Below, piece after piece: positions 20,665 through 28,966 of a stretch of DNA of 64,000 nucleotides. Numbering within the stretch: the stretch's first letter is position 1; each line of letters starts with the position of its first letter. The stretch comes from Oscillospiraceae bacterium (lineage in GTDB: Bacteria > Bacillota > Clostridia > Oscillospirales > Oscillospiraceae): NCBI GenBank assembly GCA_902781745.1, contig CACZKM010000007.1, forward strand, positions 22,168 through 86,167, given 5' to 3'. A program made the translations under genes and the position numbers. A model generated the notes under the pieces. It was not told the origin of the DNA and did no database searches. It saw nothing but the letters and a program-made list of their open reading frames with translations.

Positions 20665-21588
20665 ATGGTTTCCTTACAGACCTTCCGCCAGCGGCTGGCG
20701 GCGGCCCTCCCCGGGCTGGAGCTCCGGGACAACGAGCCCATGTACAAGCACACCACCTTCCGGGTGGGGGGGCCGGTGACCCTCATGGCCCTGCCCAGGT
20801 CCGTGGAGGAGCTGAGCACGGCGGTGTCCCTGGCCAGAGAGGCGGGGATCGAGCCCTTCTTCCTGGGCCGGGGGTCCAACCTGCTGGTGGCGGACCGGGG
20901 GGCCGAGGCCTTCCTCATCAAGCTGGCCGGGGGCCTGGACCGGCTGGAGCTTCTGGGGGAGAACAGCCTTTACGTGGGGGCGGGGGTCACCCTGGCCCAG
21001 GCGGCGGTCTTCGCCCTGGAGCACGCCCTCACCGGCCTGGAGTTCGCCCACGGCATCCCCGGCACCCTGGGGGGCGGCGTGTTCATGAACGCCGGAGCCT
21101 ACGACGGGGAGCTCTCCCAGGTGATCTCCTGGGCGGACTGCCTGGACGAGAGCGGCCGGATCCAACGGCTGGCGGGGGAGGAGCTGGAGCTGGGCTACCG
21201 CACCAGCGTCTTTTCCCGGAAGCCCTGGGTGGTCACCGGCGCCCGGCTGGACCTGACCCCCGGGGACCCCGCCGCCATCCGGGCCCGGATGGAGGACCTG
21301 TCCCACCGCCGCCGGAGCAAGCAGCCCCTGGAGTTCCCCAGCGCGGGGAGCACCTTCAAGCGGCCGGCGGGGCACTTCGCCGGGGCCCTCATCCAGGAGG
21401 CCGGTTTGAAGGGGGTCCGCATCGGCGGGGCCCAGGTCAGCGAGAAGCACGCGGGCTTCGTGGTGAACACCGGCGGGGCCACCAGCGACGATATCCTCTC
21501 CCTCATCCGCCTGGTCCGGGACACGGTCCTGGAGAAGACCGGGGTCCTGCTGGAGCCCGAGGTGCGGATGCTGGGATGCAAGCTGTGA
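20665..21588 (+). CDS. murB: UDP-N-acetylenolpyruvoylglucosamine reductase
   Basis: A 307-residue FAD enzyme reducing enolpyruvyl-UDP-GlcNAc to UDP-MurNAc in peptidoglycan synthesis. FAD-binding motifs FRVGGPV, GRGSNLL and GIPGTLGGGVFMNAGAY are present, followed by the catalytic Ser segment SAGSTFKRP and the C-terminal catalytic Glu in LLEPEVRMLG. Type II-like length. AAGGAGG ribosome site; a TATACT -10-like box lies near 20580. The next gene follows by 27 bases and may be cotranscribed. Confidence 0.95.
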   Translation: MVSLQTFRQRLAAALPGLELRDNEPMYKHTTFRVGGPVTLMALPRSVEELSTAVSLAREAGIEPFFLGRGSNLLVADRGAEAFLIKLAGGLDRLELLGENSLYVGAGVTLAQAAVFALEHALTGLEFAHGIPGTLGGGVFMNAGAYDGELSQVISWADCLDESGRIQRLAGEELELGYRTSVFSRKPWVVTGARLDLTPGDPAAIRARMEDLSHRRRSKQPLEFPSAGSTFKRPAGHFAGALIQEAGLKGVRIGGAQVSEKHAGFVVNTGGATSDDILSLIRLVRDTVLEKTGVLLEPEVRMLGCKL

Positions 21589-21615
21589 TACAGTAAAACA
21601 AAGGAGAGACCTGTC

Positions 21616-22215
21616 ATGCGAGACGACTTTTTCGTGCTGATGTACGCCACCAGCGGCAACGAGCGCAACGAGACCCATTTCGAGCGGTACCACGACGTGA
21701 AGGACGTGGAGGCCATGGTCCAGGACTGGATGAAACGCTATGTGGCCCTGGACTGCCAGCCCGCCGCCAAAGAGGAGGAGATCCGGGCGGCCAACGGGGG
21801 GGAGCTCCCCCAGGACGTCTTTCTCTGCCCCGAGGTGAAGGAGCCCAAGGACCTCATGCAGTACAACGGCTTCTACAACCTGGGGGGGCTGGGGTATATC
21901 TTCAACATCTTCCTCACCCCGGTGTACGACACCGCCACCGCCAAGCGGTTCCGGGCGGAGATGGACAAGGAGTTCGGCATCAGCAGCAACTTCACCGAGG
22001 CGGGGGACCGGATGATGCGCGCCCTGGAGACCTTTGTCAACGCCTTTGAGGACAACTCCATCGACGACACCGCCGCCGAGGCGGAGATCCGCAACTTCAT
22101 TCTGCAAGGGGGCTTCAGCCTCTTCGACGCCCCCTATGTGCCGGATATGGTGGTGCTGTCCGACGACCCGGAGAAGGGCTTCGAGGCGGTCAACAGCGGG
22201 CTGTATGACTTCTGA
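21616..22215 (+). CDS. Hypothetical protein
   Basis: A 199-residue soluble, acidic protein with no recognised domain, signal peptide or membrane segment. The N terminus (RDDFFVLMYATSGNERNETHFERY) and a NLGGLGYIFNIF segment are distinctive. GGAGAG ribosome site, 27 bases after murB on the same strand. Codon usage matches neighbours. Function unknown. Confidence 0.55.
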   Translation: MRDDFFVLMYATSGNERNETHFERYHDVKDVEAMVQDWMKRYVALDCQPAAKEEEIRAANGGELPQDVFLCPEVKEPKDLMQYNGFYNLGGLGYIFNIFLTPVYDTATAKRFRAEMDKEFGISSNFTEAGDRMMRALETFVNAFEDNSIDDTAAEAEIRNFILQGGFSLFDAPYVPDMVVLSDDPEKGFEAVNSGLYDF

Positions 22216-22244
22216 CCGGCCTGCTTCCGGCGGGGGAGCGTGGG

Positions 22245-22572
22245 TGTGACGCAGTCCTCTTCGTCCCTTCCTTTGCCAGCGCGATATGGACTTAACGGAG
22301 CCCTCTCCGCCCCAGTGCGCACTGGGGCGGAGAGGGCTTCTTTGCACCTTCATTTGGCAGCACGATTTGGACGTAACGTAGCCCTCTCAGTCATTTGCTT
22401 CGCAAATGCCAGCTCCCCCGGAGGGGGAGCCAAGATTAGTACAACTCCGCAAAGCAGTACTAACTTGCCTCTCCCTCCGGGAGAGGTGGCACGGCGAAGC
22501 CGTGACGGAGAGGGCTCCGTTGCGCTCTCATCGCGGTTGCAAAGGAGCCAGTGACGGAGAGGGCTCCGCCCG
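22245..22572. repeat. Family A foldback repeat, copy A2
   Basis: Occupies most of the 517-base gap between the hypothetical gene and the peptide cassette. It has the same two arms (GGAGGGGGAGCC... and GCCTCTCCCTCCGGGAGAGG) and the outer unit TGACGGAGAGGGCTCCG repeated. One arm carries the ATTTGCTTCGCAAAT mini-hairpin variant and the other the CGGCGAAGCCG variant. Confidence 0.8.
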
Positions 22573-22623
22573 CATCCCCTTTGAACGCCCGGAAAAACAC
22601 CCCCCGCCGGCGACACTTTTGTA

Positions 22624-22652
22624 TCGACAGAAAACCACGTTCGTGCTATACT
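22624..22652 (+). promoter_or_regulatory. Promoter of peptide-export cassette
   Basis: TCGACA (22624-22629), 17 bases, TATACT (22647-22652), giving a leader of about 75 bases before the first precursor gene. No operator was recognised. Confidence 0.55.
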
Positions 22653-22732
22653 GTTTTTGTATGACATTCCATCAAGTCCACCGGGGCGGGGCCCGACGGC
22701 GCCCCCTGATCCATAAAAAAGGAGGGTTTCCC

Positions 22733-22987
22733 ATGAGCAATCAACCCAACAGCCTTTCCCCCCTGAACGACCAGGACCTTTCCGCGGTGACAGGCGGCAT
22801 CAATATCGGCGCCGCCGCGACCCCCTCCGTGCAGAAGTACCAGGAGCTGGAGGCCGCCTGGGTCAAACTGGGCTTCGATCAGCACGGCTGGACCCGCCGG
22901 CAGTTGGAAGGCCTGTGCGACGCCTGGGAGGAGGCCGGCTGGCCCGGCACCGCCGAGCAGTGGCTGCGGAAGGTGAAGAACTGGTAA
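22733..22987 (+). CDS. Double-glycine leader peptide precursor (peptide A)
   Basis: An 84-residue precursor with a bacteriocin-type leader: LNDQDLSAVTGG ends in GG at residues 21-22, the usual C39-peptidase cleavage site. The predicted 62-residue mature peptide starts INIGAAATP, is Trp-rich (AAWVKLGF, AWEEAGWPG, EQWLRKVKNW), and has a single Cys, so no intramolecular disulfide. Strong AAAGGAGG ribosome site. It heads a unit with a membrane-fusion protein and a C39 exporter. No modification enzyme is encoded, so the product may be an unmodified class II-like bacteriocin or signal peptide. Confidence 0.75.
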   Translation: MSNQPNSLSPLNDQDLSAVTGGINIGAAATPSVQKYQELEAAWVKLGFDQHGWTRRQLEGLCDAWEEAGWPGTAEQWLRKVKNW

Positions 22988-23033
22988 GCCGGGCCCGCCG
23001 CCGGAACGAATGAGAAGAGAGGAGAGATGCGAC

Positions 23034-23453
23034 ATGGAAGGATCGTCTCTGTTTCGACAATCCAGTATGGACCGCATCCGGTCCCCGGAGCAGCTCAACG
23101 ACTATCTCCGGGTCACCCATCCCGGGGTCTGGGTCCTGCTGGCGGCGGTGGCCGTCCTGCTGGCGGGGCTCCTGATCTGGGGCTGCTTCGCCACCATCGG
23201 CAGCTACGCCCAGGGCACCGCCCGGGTGGAGGACGGGGTGATGACCATCGTCTTCGACGACGACCGCCTGGCCCAGAACGTGGAGGCGGGGATGACCGTC
23301 ACGGTGGGGGCGTCCTCCGCCACGGTCTCCAGCGTGGGGGAGGACGGGGACGGGACCCGGTTCGCCCTGGCCGACACCACCCTGGCGGACGGGACCTATC
23401 AGGCGAAGGTGAGCTATAAGCAGACCCAGGCCATCCGGCTGCTGCTGAACTGA
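23034..23453 (+). CDS. HlyD-like membrane-fusion protein of NHLM-type peptide exporter
   Basis: A 139-residue protein with one membrane helix (about 36-58, VWVLLAAVAVLLAGLLIWG) and a short beta-rich extracytosolic domain. The N-terminal sequence RSPEQLNDYLRVTHP is typical of secretion proteins in NHLM bacteriocin systems, but the protein is much shorter than usual and lacks the long coiled-coil hairpin, as expected for a single-membrane organism. GGAGAG ribosome site. Lies 46 bases after peptide A and 12 bases before the exporter. Confidence 0.7.
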   Translation: MEGSSLFRQSSMDRIRSPEQLNDYLRVTHPGVWVLLAAVAVLLAGLLIWGCFATIGSYAQGTARVEDGVMTIVFDDDRLAQNVEAGMTVTVGASSATVSSVGEDGDGTRFALADTTLADGTYQAKVSYKQTQAIRLLLN

Positions 23454-23465
23454 AGGGGCCGCGGT

Positions 23466-25667
23466 ATGAAGAACGGAACCATCAAACAGCCGGTGCGGAA
23501 GGGCGCGGCCAAGGTCCCGGTGGTCATGCAGATGGAGGCCCTGGAGTGCGGCGCCGCCTGCCTGGCCATGGTCATGGCCTATTACGGGAAGTGGGTGCCC
23601 CTGGAGCAGGTGCGCCTGGACTGCGGCGTCTCCCGGGACGGCTCCAGCGCCAAAAACATCCTTTTGGCCGCCCGGAGCTACGGCTTTGCGGTCCAGGGCT
23701 ACCGCTGCGAGCCGGAGACCCTCCGGGAGCAGATCGCCTTTCCCTGCATCATCCACTGGAATTTCAATCATTTTGTGGTGCTGGACGGCTTCCGGGGGAA
23801 GCACGCCCTGCTCAACGACCCCGCCCGGGGAGAGGTGAAGGTCTCCCTGGAGGAGTTCGACCGGGCCTTCACCGGGGTCTGCCTGGAGCTCACCCCCGGC
23901 CCGGACTTTGCCCCCGGGGGAAAACGGAAGAGCACCGCCGCCTTTGCTCGCCGGCGGCTGACCGGGGCGGGGGGCGCGGTGGCCTTCGTGGCCCTCTCCA
24001 CCGCCATCGGCTCTCTCTTCGGCATCCTGAACCCGGTGTTCTCCCGGTTTTTCCTGGACCGGCTGCTGACGGGGGAGAACCGGGAGCTCCTCACCCCCTT
24101 CCTGGTGCTGCTGCTGGTCCTGGGCTGCGCCCAGATCGCGGCGGCCTGGGTCCAGGCGGTCTATTCCCTGAAGATCAACGGCAAGCTGGCCATCGTGGGC
24201 AGCAGCACCTATATGTGGAAGGTCCTGTCCCTGCCCATGGCCTTCTTCTCCCAGCGGATGGCGGGGGACCTTCTCCAGCGGAAGGAGACCAACGCCGCCA
24301 TCGCCGGGACCCTGGTGAACACCTTCGGCCCCCTGGTCCTCAACACCGCCATGATGGTCTTCTACCTGGCTGTCATGCTGCGGTACAGCGTGCCCCTGAC
24401 CGTCGTGGGCCTGGTCACCATCCTCATCAACCTCCTGGTCTCCCGGCTGATCTCCCGGAAGCGGGTGAACCTCACCCGGGTCCAGATGCGGGACGGGGGC
24501 AAGCTGGCCGCCGCCACGGTCTCGGGGATCCAGATGGTGGAGACCATCAAGTCCAGCGGGGCGGAGACGGGCTTCTTCCGGAAGTGGGCGGGCTACCAGG
24601 CCGCGGTGAACACCGCTGCCGTCCGGTTCGCCCGGCTCAACCAGTACCTGGGGCTGATCCCGGTGCTGGTCAGCGCCCTGGCCAACGCCGTCGTCCTCAT
24701 CCTGGGGGTGTGGCTGGCCATGGAGGGGTCCTTCACCCTGGGCATGATCCTGTCCTTCCAGGGGTTCCTCAGCGCCTTCCTGGCCCCCGCCATGACCCTG
24801 GTCTCCGCGGGGCAGACCATCCAGGAGATGCGCACGGAGATGGAGCGGGTGGAGGACGTGATGGCCTACCCCGCCGACCAACGCCTGTCCGACGAGCCCC
24901 TGTCCGGGGACACGGACTATTCCAAGCTGAAGGGGAACGTGGAGCTCAGACACGTCACCTTCGGCTACTCCCCCCTGGCCGAGCCCCTGATCCGGGACTT
25001 CTCCATGTCCATGAAGACCGGCAGCCGGGTGGCCTTTGTGGGGACCTCCGGCTGCGGCAAGTCCACCCTGATCCGCCTGCTCCTGGGCTTCGAGACCCCG
25101 GAGAAGGGGGCGGTGTACTACGACGGGAAGGACCTGTCCAAGCTGGACCTGCCCTCCCTCCGCCGGCGGATCGGCGCGGTGACCCAGGACGGCGCCCTCT
25201 TCCAGGGGGATATCTACTCCAACATCGTCATCTCCGCCCCCCAGCTCACCCTGGACGAGGCCTGGGCGGCGGCGGAGCTGGCGGGGATCGCCGACGACAT
25301 CCGGGCCATGCCCATGGGGATGCAGACGGTGATCGGCGAGGGCCAGGGGGGCATCTCCGGCGGCCAGAAGCAGCGGCTGATGATCGCCCGGGCGGTGGCC
25401 CCCAAGCCCCGGATCCTTCTCTTTGACGAGGCCACCTCCGCCCTGGACAACAAGACCCAGAAGCAGGTCTCCGACGCCCTGGACAGCCTGGACTGCACCC
25501 GGATCGTGGTGGCCCACCGCCTGTCCACCATCCGCCACTGCGACCGTATCCTGGTGCTGGACAAGGGGAGGATCGTGGAGGACGGGGACTACGAGACCCT
25601 GGTGGCGAAAAACGGCCTGTTTGCCGAGCTGGTGGCCCGGCAGCGGCTGGACGTGCCGGCCTGCTGA
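23466..25667 (+). CDS. Peptidase C39-containing peptide ABC exporter (NHLP type)
   Basis: A 733-residue half-transporter that cuts leaders and exports the peptide. Residues 15-140 form the C39 cysteine peptidase with Q22, C28, H102 and D118 in the expected context (ECGAACL; NFNHFVVLDG; NDPARG). Six membrane helices span about 165-450. The ATPase follows: Walker A GTSGCGKST (from G526), signature ISGGQ in place of LSGGQ, Walker B ILLFDEATSALD and the switch His in VAHRLS. Its natural substrates are likely the GG-leader peptides encoded before and after it. NHLM systems often have a second ABC gene; none is seen here. Confidence 0.92.
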   Translation: MKNGTIKQPVRKGAAKVPVVMQMEALECGAACLAMVMAYYGKWVPLEQVRLDCGVSRDGSSAKNILLAARSYGFAVQGYRCEPETLREQIAFPCIIHWNFNHFVVLDGFRGKHALLNDPARGEVKVSLEEFDRAFTGVCLELTPGPDFAPGGKRKSTAAFARRRLTGAGGAVAFVALSTAIGSLFGILNPVFSRFFLDRLLTGENRELLTPFLVLLLVLGCAQIAAAWVQAVYSLKINGKLAIVGSSTYMWKVLSLPMAFFSQRMAGDLLQRKETNAAIAGTLVNTFGPLVLNTAMMVFYLAVMLRYSVPLTVVGLVTILINLLVSRLISRKRVNLTRVQMRDGGKLAAATVSGIQMVETIKSSGAETGFFRKWAGYQAAVNTAAVRFARLNQYLGLIPVLVSALANAVVLILGVWLAMEGSFTLGMILSFQGFLSAFLAPAMTLVSAGQTIQEMRTEMERVEDVMAYPADQRLSDEPLSGDTDYSKLKGNVELRHVTFGYSPLAEPLIRDFSMSMKTGSRVAFVGTSGCGKSTLIRLLLGFETPEKGAVYYDGKDLSKLDLPSLRRRIGAVTQDGALFQGDIYSNIVISAPQLTLDEAWAAAELAGIADDIRAMPMGMQTVIGEGQGGISGGQKQRLMIARAVAPKPRILLFDEATSALDNKTQKQVSDALDSLDCTRIVVAHRLSTIRHCDRILVLDKGRIVEDGDYETLVAKNGLFAELVARQRLDVPAC

Positions 25668-25749
25668 GGAGGGCCGGGAAAACACAGACCCTTGCGCCGC
25701 GGCCCCGGCCCGGCGTTGGGAATATAGTTTCCGAAAGGAGCGCAGCAAT

Positions 25750-25980
25750 ATGGAAGACATGAAGAAGCTTGCTGAGGAACAGTTGGAAGGCGTCACCGGA
25801 GGAGCTTTCCGTGAGAAGCTGTACGACCCGGCCTTCCAGGCAAAGCTGGCCGGCATGGACGTGAAGGATCTCAAAGCGCTGTTGATCCATATCGACTCCG
25901 CTGATCTCGCGAAATTCCTTGCCGGCCTGAAGGACGAAGCACTGACCGCGAAATTCAAGGCGGCAGGACTTATCTTCTGA
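25750..25980 (+). CDS. Double-glycine leader peptide precursor (peptide B1)
   Basis: A 76-residue precursor with leader MEDMKKLAEEQLEGVTGG (18 residues) and a 58-residue, cysteine-free, Leu/Lys-rich predicted mature peptide beginning AFREKLYDP. The core shows a roughly 12-residue periodicity (DLKALLIHIDSA, DLAKFLAGLKDE, ALTAKF), suggesting an amphipathic helical repeat. AAAGGAG ribosome site. Lies 82 bases downstream of the exporter and is a tandem duplicate of B2, including about 60 bases of upstream DNA. Confidence 0.75.
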   Translation: MEDMKKLAEEQLEGVTGGAFREKLYDPAFQAKLAGMDVKDLKALLIHIDSADLAKFLAGLKDEALTAKFKAAGLIF

Positions 25981-26085
25981 TCGCCGCCCGCAGGCAAGGC
26001 GGGCCCGCGCCCCAAGACACCAGACCCTTGCGCCGCGGGCCTGTCCCGGCGTTTGGAAGCATATTTCCGAAAGGAGCACAGCACG

Positions 26086-26310
26086 ATGGAAGACATGAAG
26101 AAGCTTGCGGAGGAACAGTTGGACGGCGTCACCGGAGGGTGGATCTATGAGAACCTCTACGATCCGGCTTTCCAGGAAAAGCTGCTGGGCGTTAAGGACA
26201 GCGAGCTGAAGACCCTCCTGGGCGGGCTGTCCCAGGACAGTCTCAAGACCCTCCTTGGCGGCATTCAGAACGATGCGCTGCGGGAGAAGCTCCACCCATT
26301 CATCCTCTGA
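26086..26310 (+). CDS. Double-glycine leader peptide precursor (peptide B2)
   Basis: A 74-residue precursor whose leader differs from that of B1 at one residue (ends EEQLDGVTGG). The 56-residue predicted mature peptide starts WIYENLYDPAF and contains an obvious 12-residue repeat, SELKTLLGGLSQ then DSLKTLLGGIQN then DALREKL. No cysteine. AAAGGAG ribosome site within the duplicated upstream block. Last gene of the cassette, followed by a terminator-like hairpin. B1 and B2 could act as a two-peptide pair. Confidence 0.75.
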   Translation: MEDMKKLAEEQLDGVTGGWIYENLYDPAFQEKLLGVKDSELKTLLGGLSQDSLKTLLGGIQNDALREKLHPFIL

Positions 26311-26331
26311 TCCCCGCCGGAAAACCACGGA

Positions 26332-26367
26332 ACAGGCCCTCTCCCCAAGCCGGGAGAGGGCCTGTCC
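26332..26367 (+). terminator. Terminator-like hairpin after peptide cassette
   Basis: Perfect stem ACAGGCCCTCTCCC / GGGAGAGGGCCTGT with a short loop, 20 bases after the B2 stop codon. The T tract is weak (CCTTCT), so efficiency is uncertain. Confidence 0.55.
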
Positions 26368-26404
26368 TTCTATGGGAGAGGGTCCGGCCCGCCACAGGTT
26401 TTTG

Positions 26405-26432
26405 TTGCCTTTTTCGCCCGTTGTGGTAGAAT
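26405..26432 (+). promoter_or_regulatory. Possible promoter of cardiolipin synthase gene
   Basis: TTGCCT (26405-26410), 16 bases, TAGAAT (26427-26432), 75 bases before the gene. Confidence 0.4.
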
Positions 26433-26506
26433 GGAGGAAAGCGGCAGCCCCCCGGCGCGGGAGGACCGGCCGCCATCAAAGAAAGCAGAGAAAAGGAGGA
26501 ATCACA

Positions 26507-28071
26507 ATGCGCGGCAACAAGGCCACCGAGGGAGAGGCCTCGGTGAAAAACGGCGTTTTGCGGATGGCCTTTGTCATCCTGGCCATTCTGCTGGAGCTGG
26601 GCTTTATCCTGGTCATCGTCCTTCGCTTCAACACCTACGCCCAGTGGATCAGCATCGTCACCCATGTGGCGGGGGCGGTCATCGTCCTGGGCATCTATTC
26701 CCAGCACCGGTCCGCGTCCATCAAGATGCCCTGGATCATCCTGGTGCTCACCGCCCCCATCCTGGGGGTCACCCTCTACCTTCTCATCGGGCTCAACGCC
26801 TCCAGCCGGAGGATGTGGAAGCGCTACCTGGCCGTGGACCGGGAGCTTCTGCCCCTCCTGCCGGCCAACGACGACGTGTCGGCGGAGCTGCGGGACCTCC
26901 ACCCCGGAGCGGGGAACCTGTCGGCCTACATCAAGAAGTATTCCGGCTACCCCCTCTTCCGGGACACGGCGGTGACCTACTACTCCGAGGCCAGCGACGG
27001 CCTGGAGGCCCAACTGGCGGACCTGGCCAAGGCGGAGCGGTTCATCTTCATGGAGTACCACGCCATTGAGGAGAAGGAGTCCTTCGGCCGGATCCGGGAC
27101 GTGCTGGCGGACCGGGCGGCCCACGGGGTGGAGGTCCGGGTCTTCTACGACGACATGGGGAGCATCGGCTTCATCAACACCGACTTTGTCAAGCGGATGG
27201 AGGCCCTGGGCATCCAATGCCGGGTGTTCAACCCCTTCTCCCCGGGGCTGAACCTCTTCCTGAACAACCGGGACCACCGGAAGATCACCGTCATCGACGG
27301 GAAGGTGGGCTATACCGGGGGCTACAACCTGGCCAACGAGTACTTCAACATCGATTCTCCCTACGGCTACTGGAAGGACACCGGCCTCCGTCTGGAGGGC
27401 AACGGGGTGGCGGGCCTCACCGCCGCCTTCCTGGAGATGTGGCACGCCTCCCTGAAAACCGAGGAGGAGGACCGGGACTTTGCCCGGTATCTCCCCCGGA
27501 CGGAGAGCGCTCCCCGGACCGAGGGCTTCGTCCAGCCCTACGCCGACGGCCCCATGGCCCGGGAGCACGTGGCGGAGAACGTCTACATCAGCATGGCGGA
27601 GACCGCCCGGGACTACGCCTGGTTCATCACCCCCTACCTCATCGTTACCGAGGAGCTCATCCACGCCTTCGGCCTGGCGGCCAAGCGGGGGGGGTGGACG
27701 TGCGGATCATCACCCCGGGCATCCCGGACAAGAAGCTCATCTACCAGGTCACCCGGTCCTACTACAACGCCCTGGCCCGGAACGGGGTGCGGATCTACGA
27801 GTACACCCCCGGCTTCTGCCACTGCAAAATGTCCGTGGCCGACGACCTCATGGCCACCTGCGGCACCATCAACCTGGACTACCGCAGCCTGTATCACCAC
27901 TTTGAAAACGGCTGCTGGCTGTGCGGCGGCCAGGTCCCCCTGGACATCAAGGCGGACTTTGCGCGGACCATGGCCCAGTGCCAAGAGGTCACGGAGGAAT
28001 ATGTCACCGGCCGGGGCCAGTTCCTCCGGGCGGGGCAGCTCATCCTCCGCCTGGTGGCCCCCCTGCTGTAA
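26507..28071 (+). pseudogene. cls: Cardiolipin synthase, frameshifted in a G8 run
   Basis: Phospholipase D-type cardiolipin synthase, which joins two phosphatidylglycerols at the membrane. Two N-terminal membrane helices, then the first HKD site HRKITVIDGKVGYTGGYNLAN. The frame runs to the G8 tract at 27687-27694; the rest (VDVRIITPGIPDKKL to LRLVAPLL, including the second site HCKMSVADDLMATCGTINLD) continues in another frame. Nine or six Gs would restore a ~520-residue protein of normal length. The frame break is therefore a sequencing error, a real mutation, or slippage-based phase variation. The second HKD motif reads H-x-K...T-x-N-L-D. AAAGGAGG ribosome site. Confidence 0.85.
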
Positions 28072-28099
28072 AGGGCGGAGGGGAAGAAAAGGAGTGCGT

Positions 28100-28377
28100 A
28101 TGGAATCTGTTCGGCTGAACAACGGCGTGGACCTCCCCCTGGCGGGGCTGGGCACCTGGGGACCGGCCTGCCCCGGCGGGACGTCCAAACCACCGCCGCC
28201 CCGGGGGATCTCATGCTCTACGCCGGCAGCAGCCTGGTGATCTTCTACGGCTCCAACACCTGGGCCTACACCCCCCTGGGCCGGATCACGGACAAGACAG
28301 GACCGGAGCTGGAGGCCCTGCTGGGCGGGGAAGAAGTGACGGCGGTGCTCTCCCTCACCGCCGGAGAAACCCCGTGA
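28100..28377 (+). pseudogene. Hybrid remnant: aldo/keto reductase start joined to cyclophilin-like end
   Basis: The first ~20 codons (MESVRLNNGVDLPLAGLGTW) match the N terminus of aldo/keto reductases, with an AAAAGGAG ribosome site. After about 28165 the sequence in another frame reads as the C terminus of a small cyclophilin-like protein (APGDLMLYAGSSLVIFYGSN ... LGRITDKTGPELEALL), ending in TGA at 28375. Neither part is complete. A deletion that fused two neighbouring genes is the simplest explanation. Confidence 0.6.
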
Positions 28378-28431
28378 CCCGCCGGAACAGGACCCCAAAT
28401 AATAACTCGTCCCATGACGGTATCACGCACG

Positions 28432-28463
28432 AAAAAGGAACGGCAGCATCGCCGTTCCTTTTT
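28432..28463. terminator. Bidirectional terminator
   Basis: Stem GGAACGGC / GCCGTTCC with loop AGCATC, flanked by A5 and T5. It separates the rightward cls/remnant genes from the leftward NUDIX gene and should work on both strands. Confidence 0.85.
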
Positions 28464-28475
28464 GCTTGTCTCCGC

Positions 28476-28955
28476 TCATTGGGGCGGGAGGGAGCGTTCC
28501 CTTCCGTCCAGCACCGCCCGGACCAGGGTATCCCCCACATACTCCAGCTTCAGGGAGAAGAAGGGCACGTCCCGGGCCAGGAGGTCCAGGAAGATCCGGT
28601 CCCCCGCCCAGGTGGGCAGGGTGGGCACCAGGGCCTTGTCCACCCACTCCAGGGTCCCCTCGTCGCAGTCGATGAGCTCCCCGGTGAACCCGTCGGCGGT
28701 GAACAGGTGCATATACTCGGTCTCGTACCGGTCGGACACGAAGGTCACCAGGCCCCGGTAGGCGTAGGAGGTCAGGGTCAGGCCGGTCTCCTCCCGCACC
28801 TCCCGGAGGGCGCAGTCCTCGGGGCTCTCCTTGTCCTCGAACTTCCCCCCGATGCCGATCCACTTGTCGTGGTTGATGTCGTTCTTCTTCTTCACCCGGT
28901 GGAGCATGAGGTACTTCCCGTCCTGCTCGATATAGCACAGCGTGGTGTTCAGCAT
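28476..28955 (-). CDS. NUDIX hydrolase (8-oxo-dGTP diphosphatase-like)
   Basis: A 159-residue NUDIX protein with a complete NUDIX box (G-x5-E-x7-REVREETGL, about residues 37-59) that coordinates Mg for diphosphate hydrolysis. The N terminus LNTTLCYIEQDGKYLMLHRVKK is typical of the MutT/8-oxo-dGTP diphosphatase group in Firmicutes. Start at 28955 chosen by family length and a GGGGGG ribosome site; its start lies 11 bases after the stop of the ADP-ribosylglycohydrolase gene, so the two are one unit. Confidence 0.88.
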   Translation of the reverse strand: MLNTTLCYIEQDGKYLMLHRVKKKNDINHDKWIGIGGKFEDKESPEDCALREVREETGLTLTSYAYRGLVTFVSDRYETEYMHLFTADGFTGELIDCDEGTLEWVDKALVPTLPTWAGDRIFLDLLARDVPFFSLKLEYVGDTLVRAVLDGRERSLPPQ

Positions 28956-28966
28956 GACAGCCCCCC

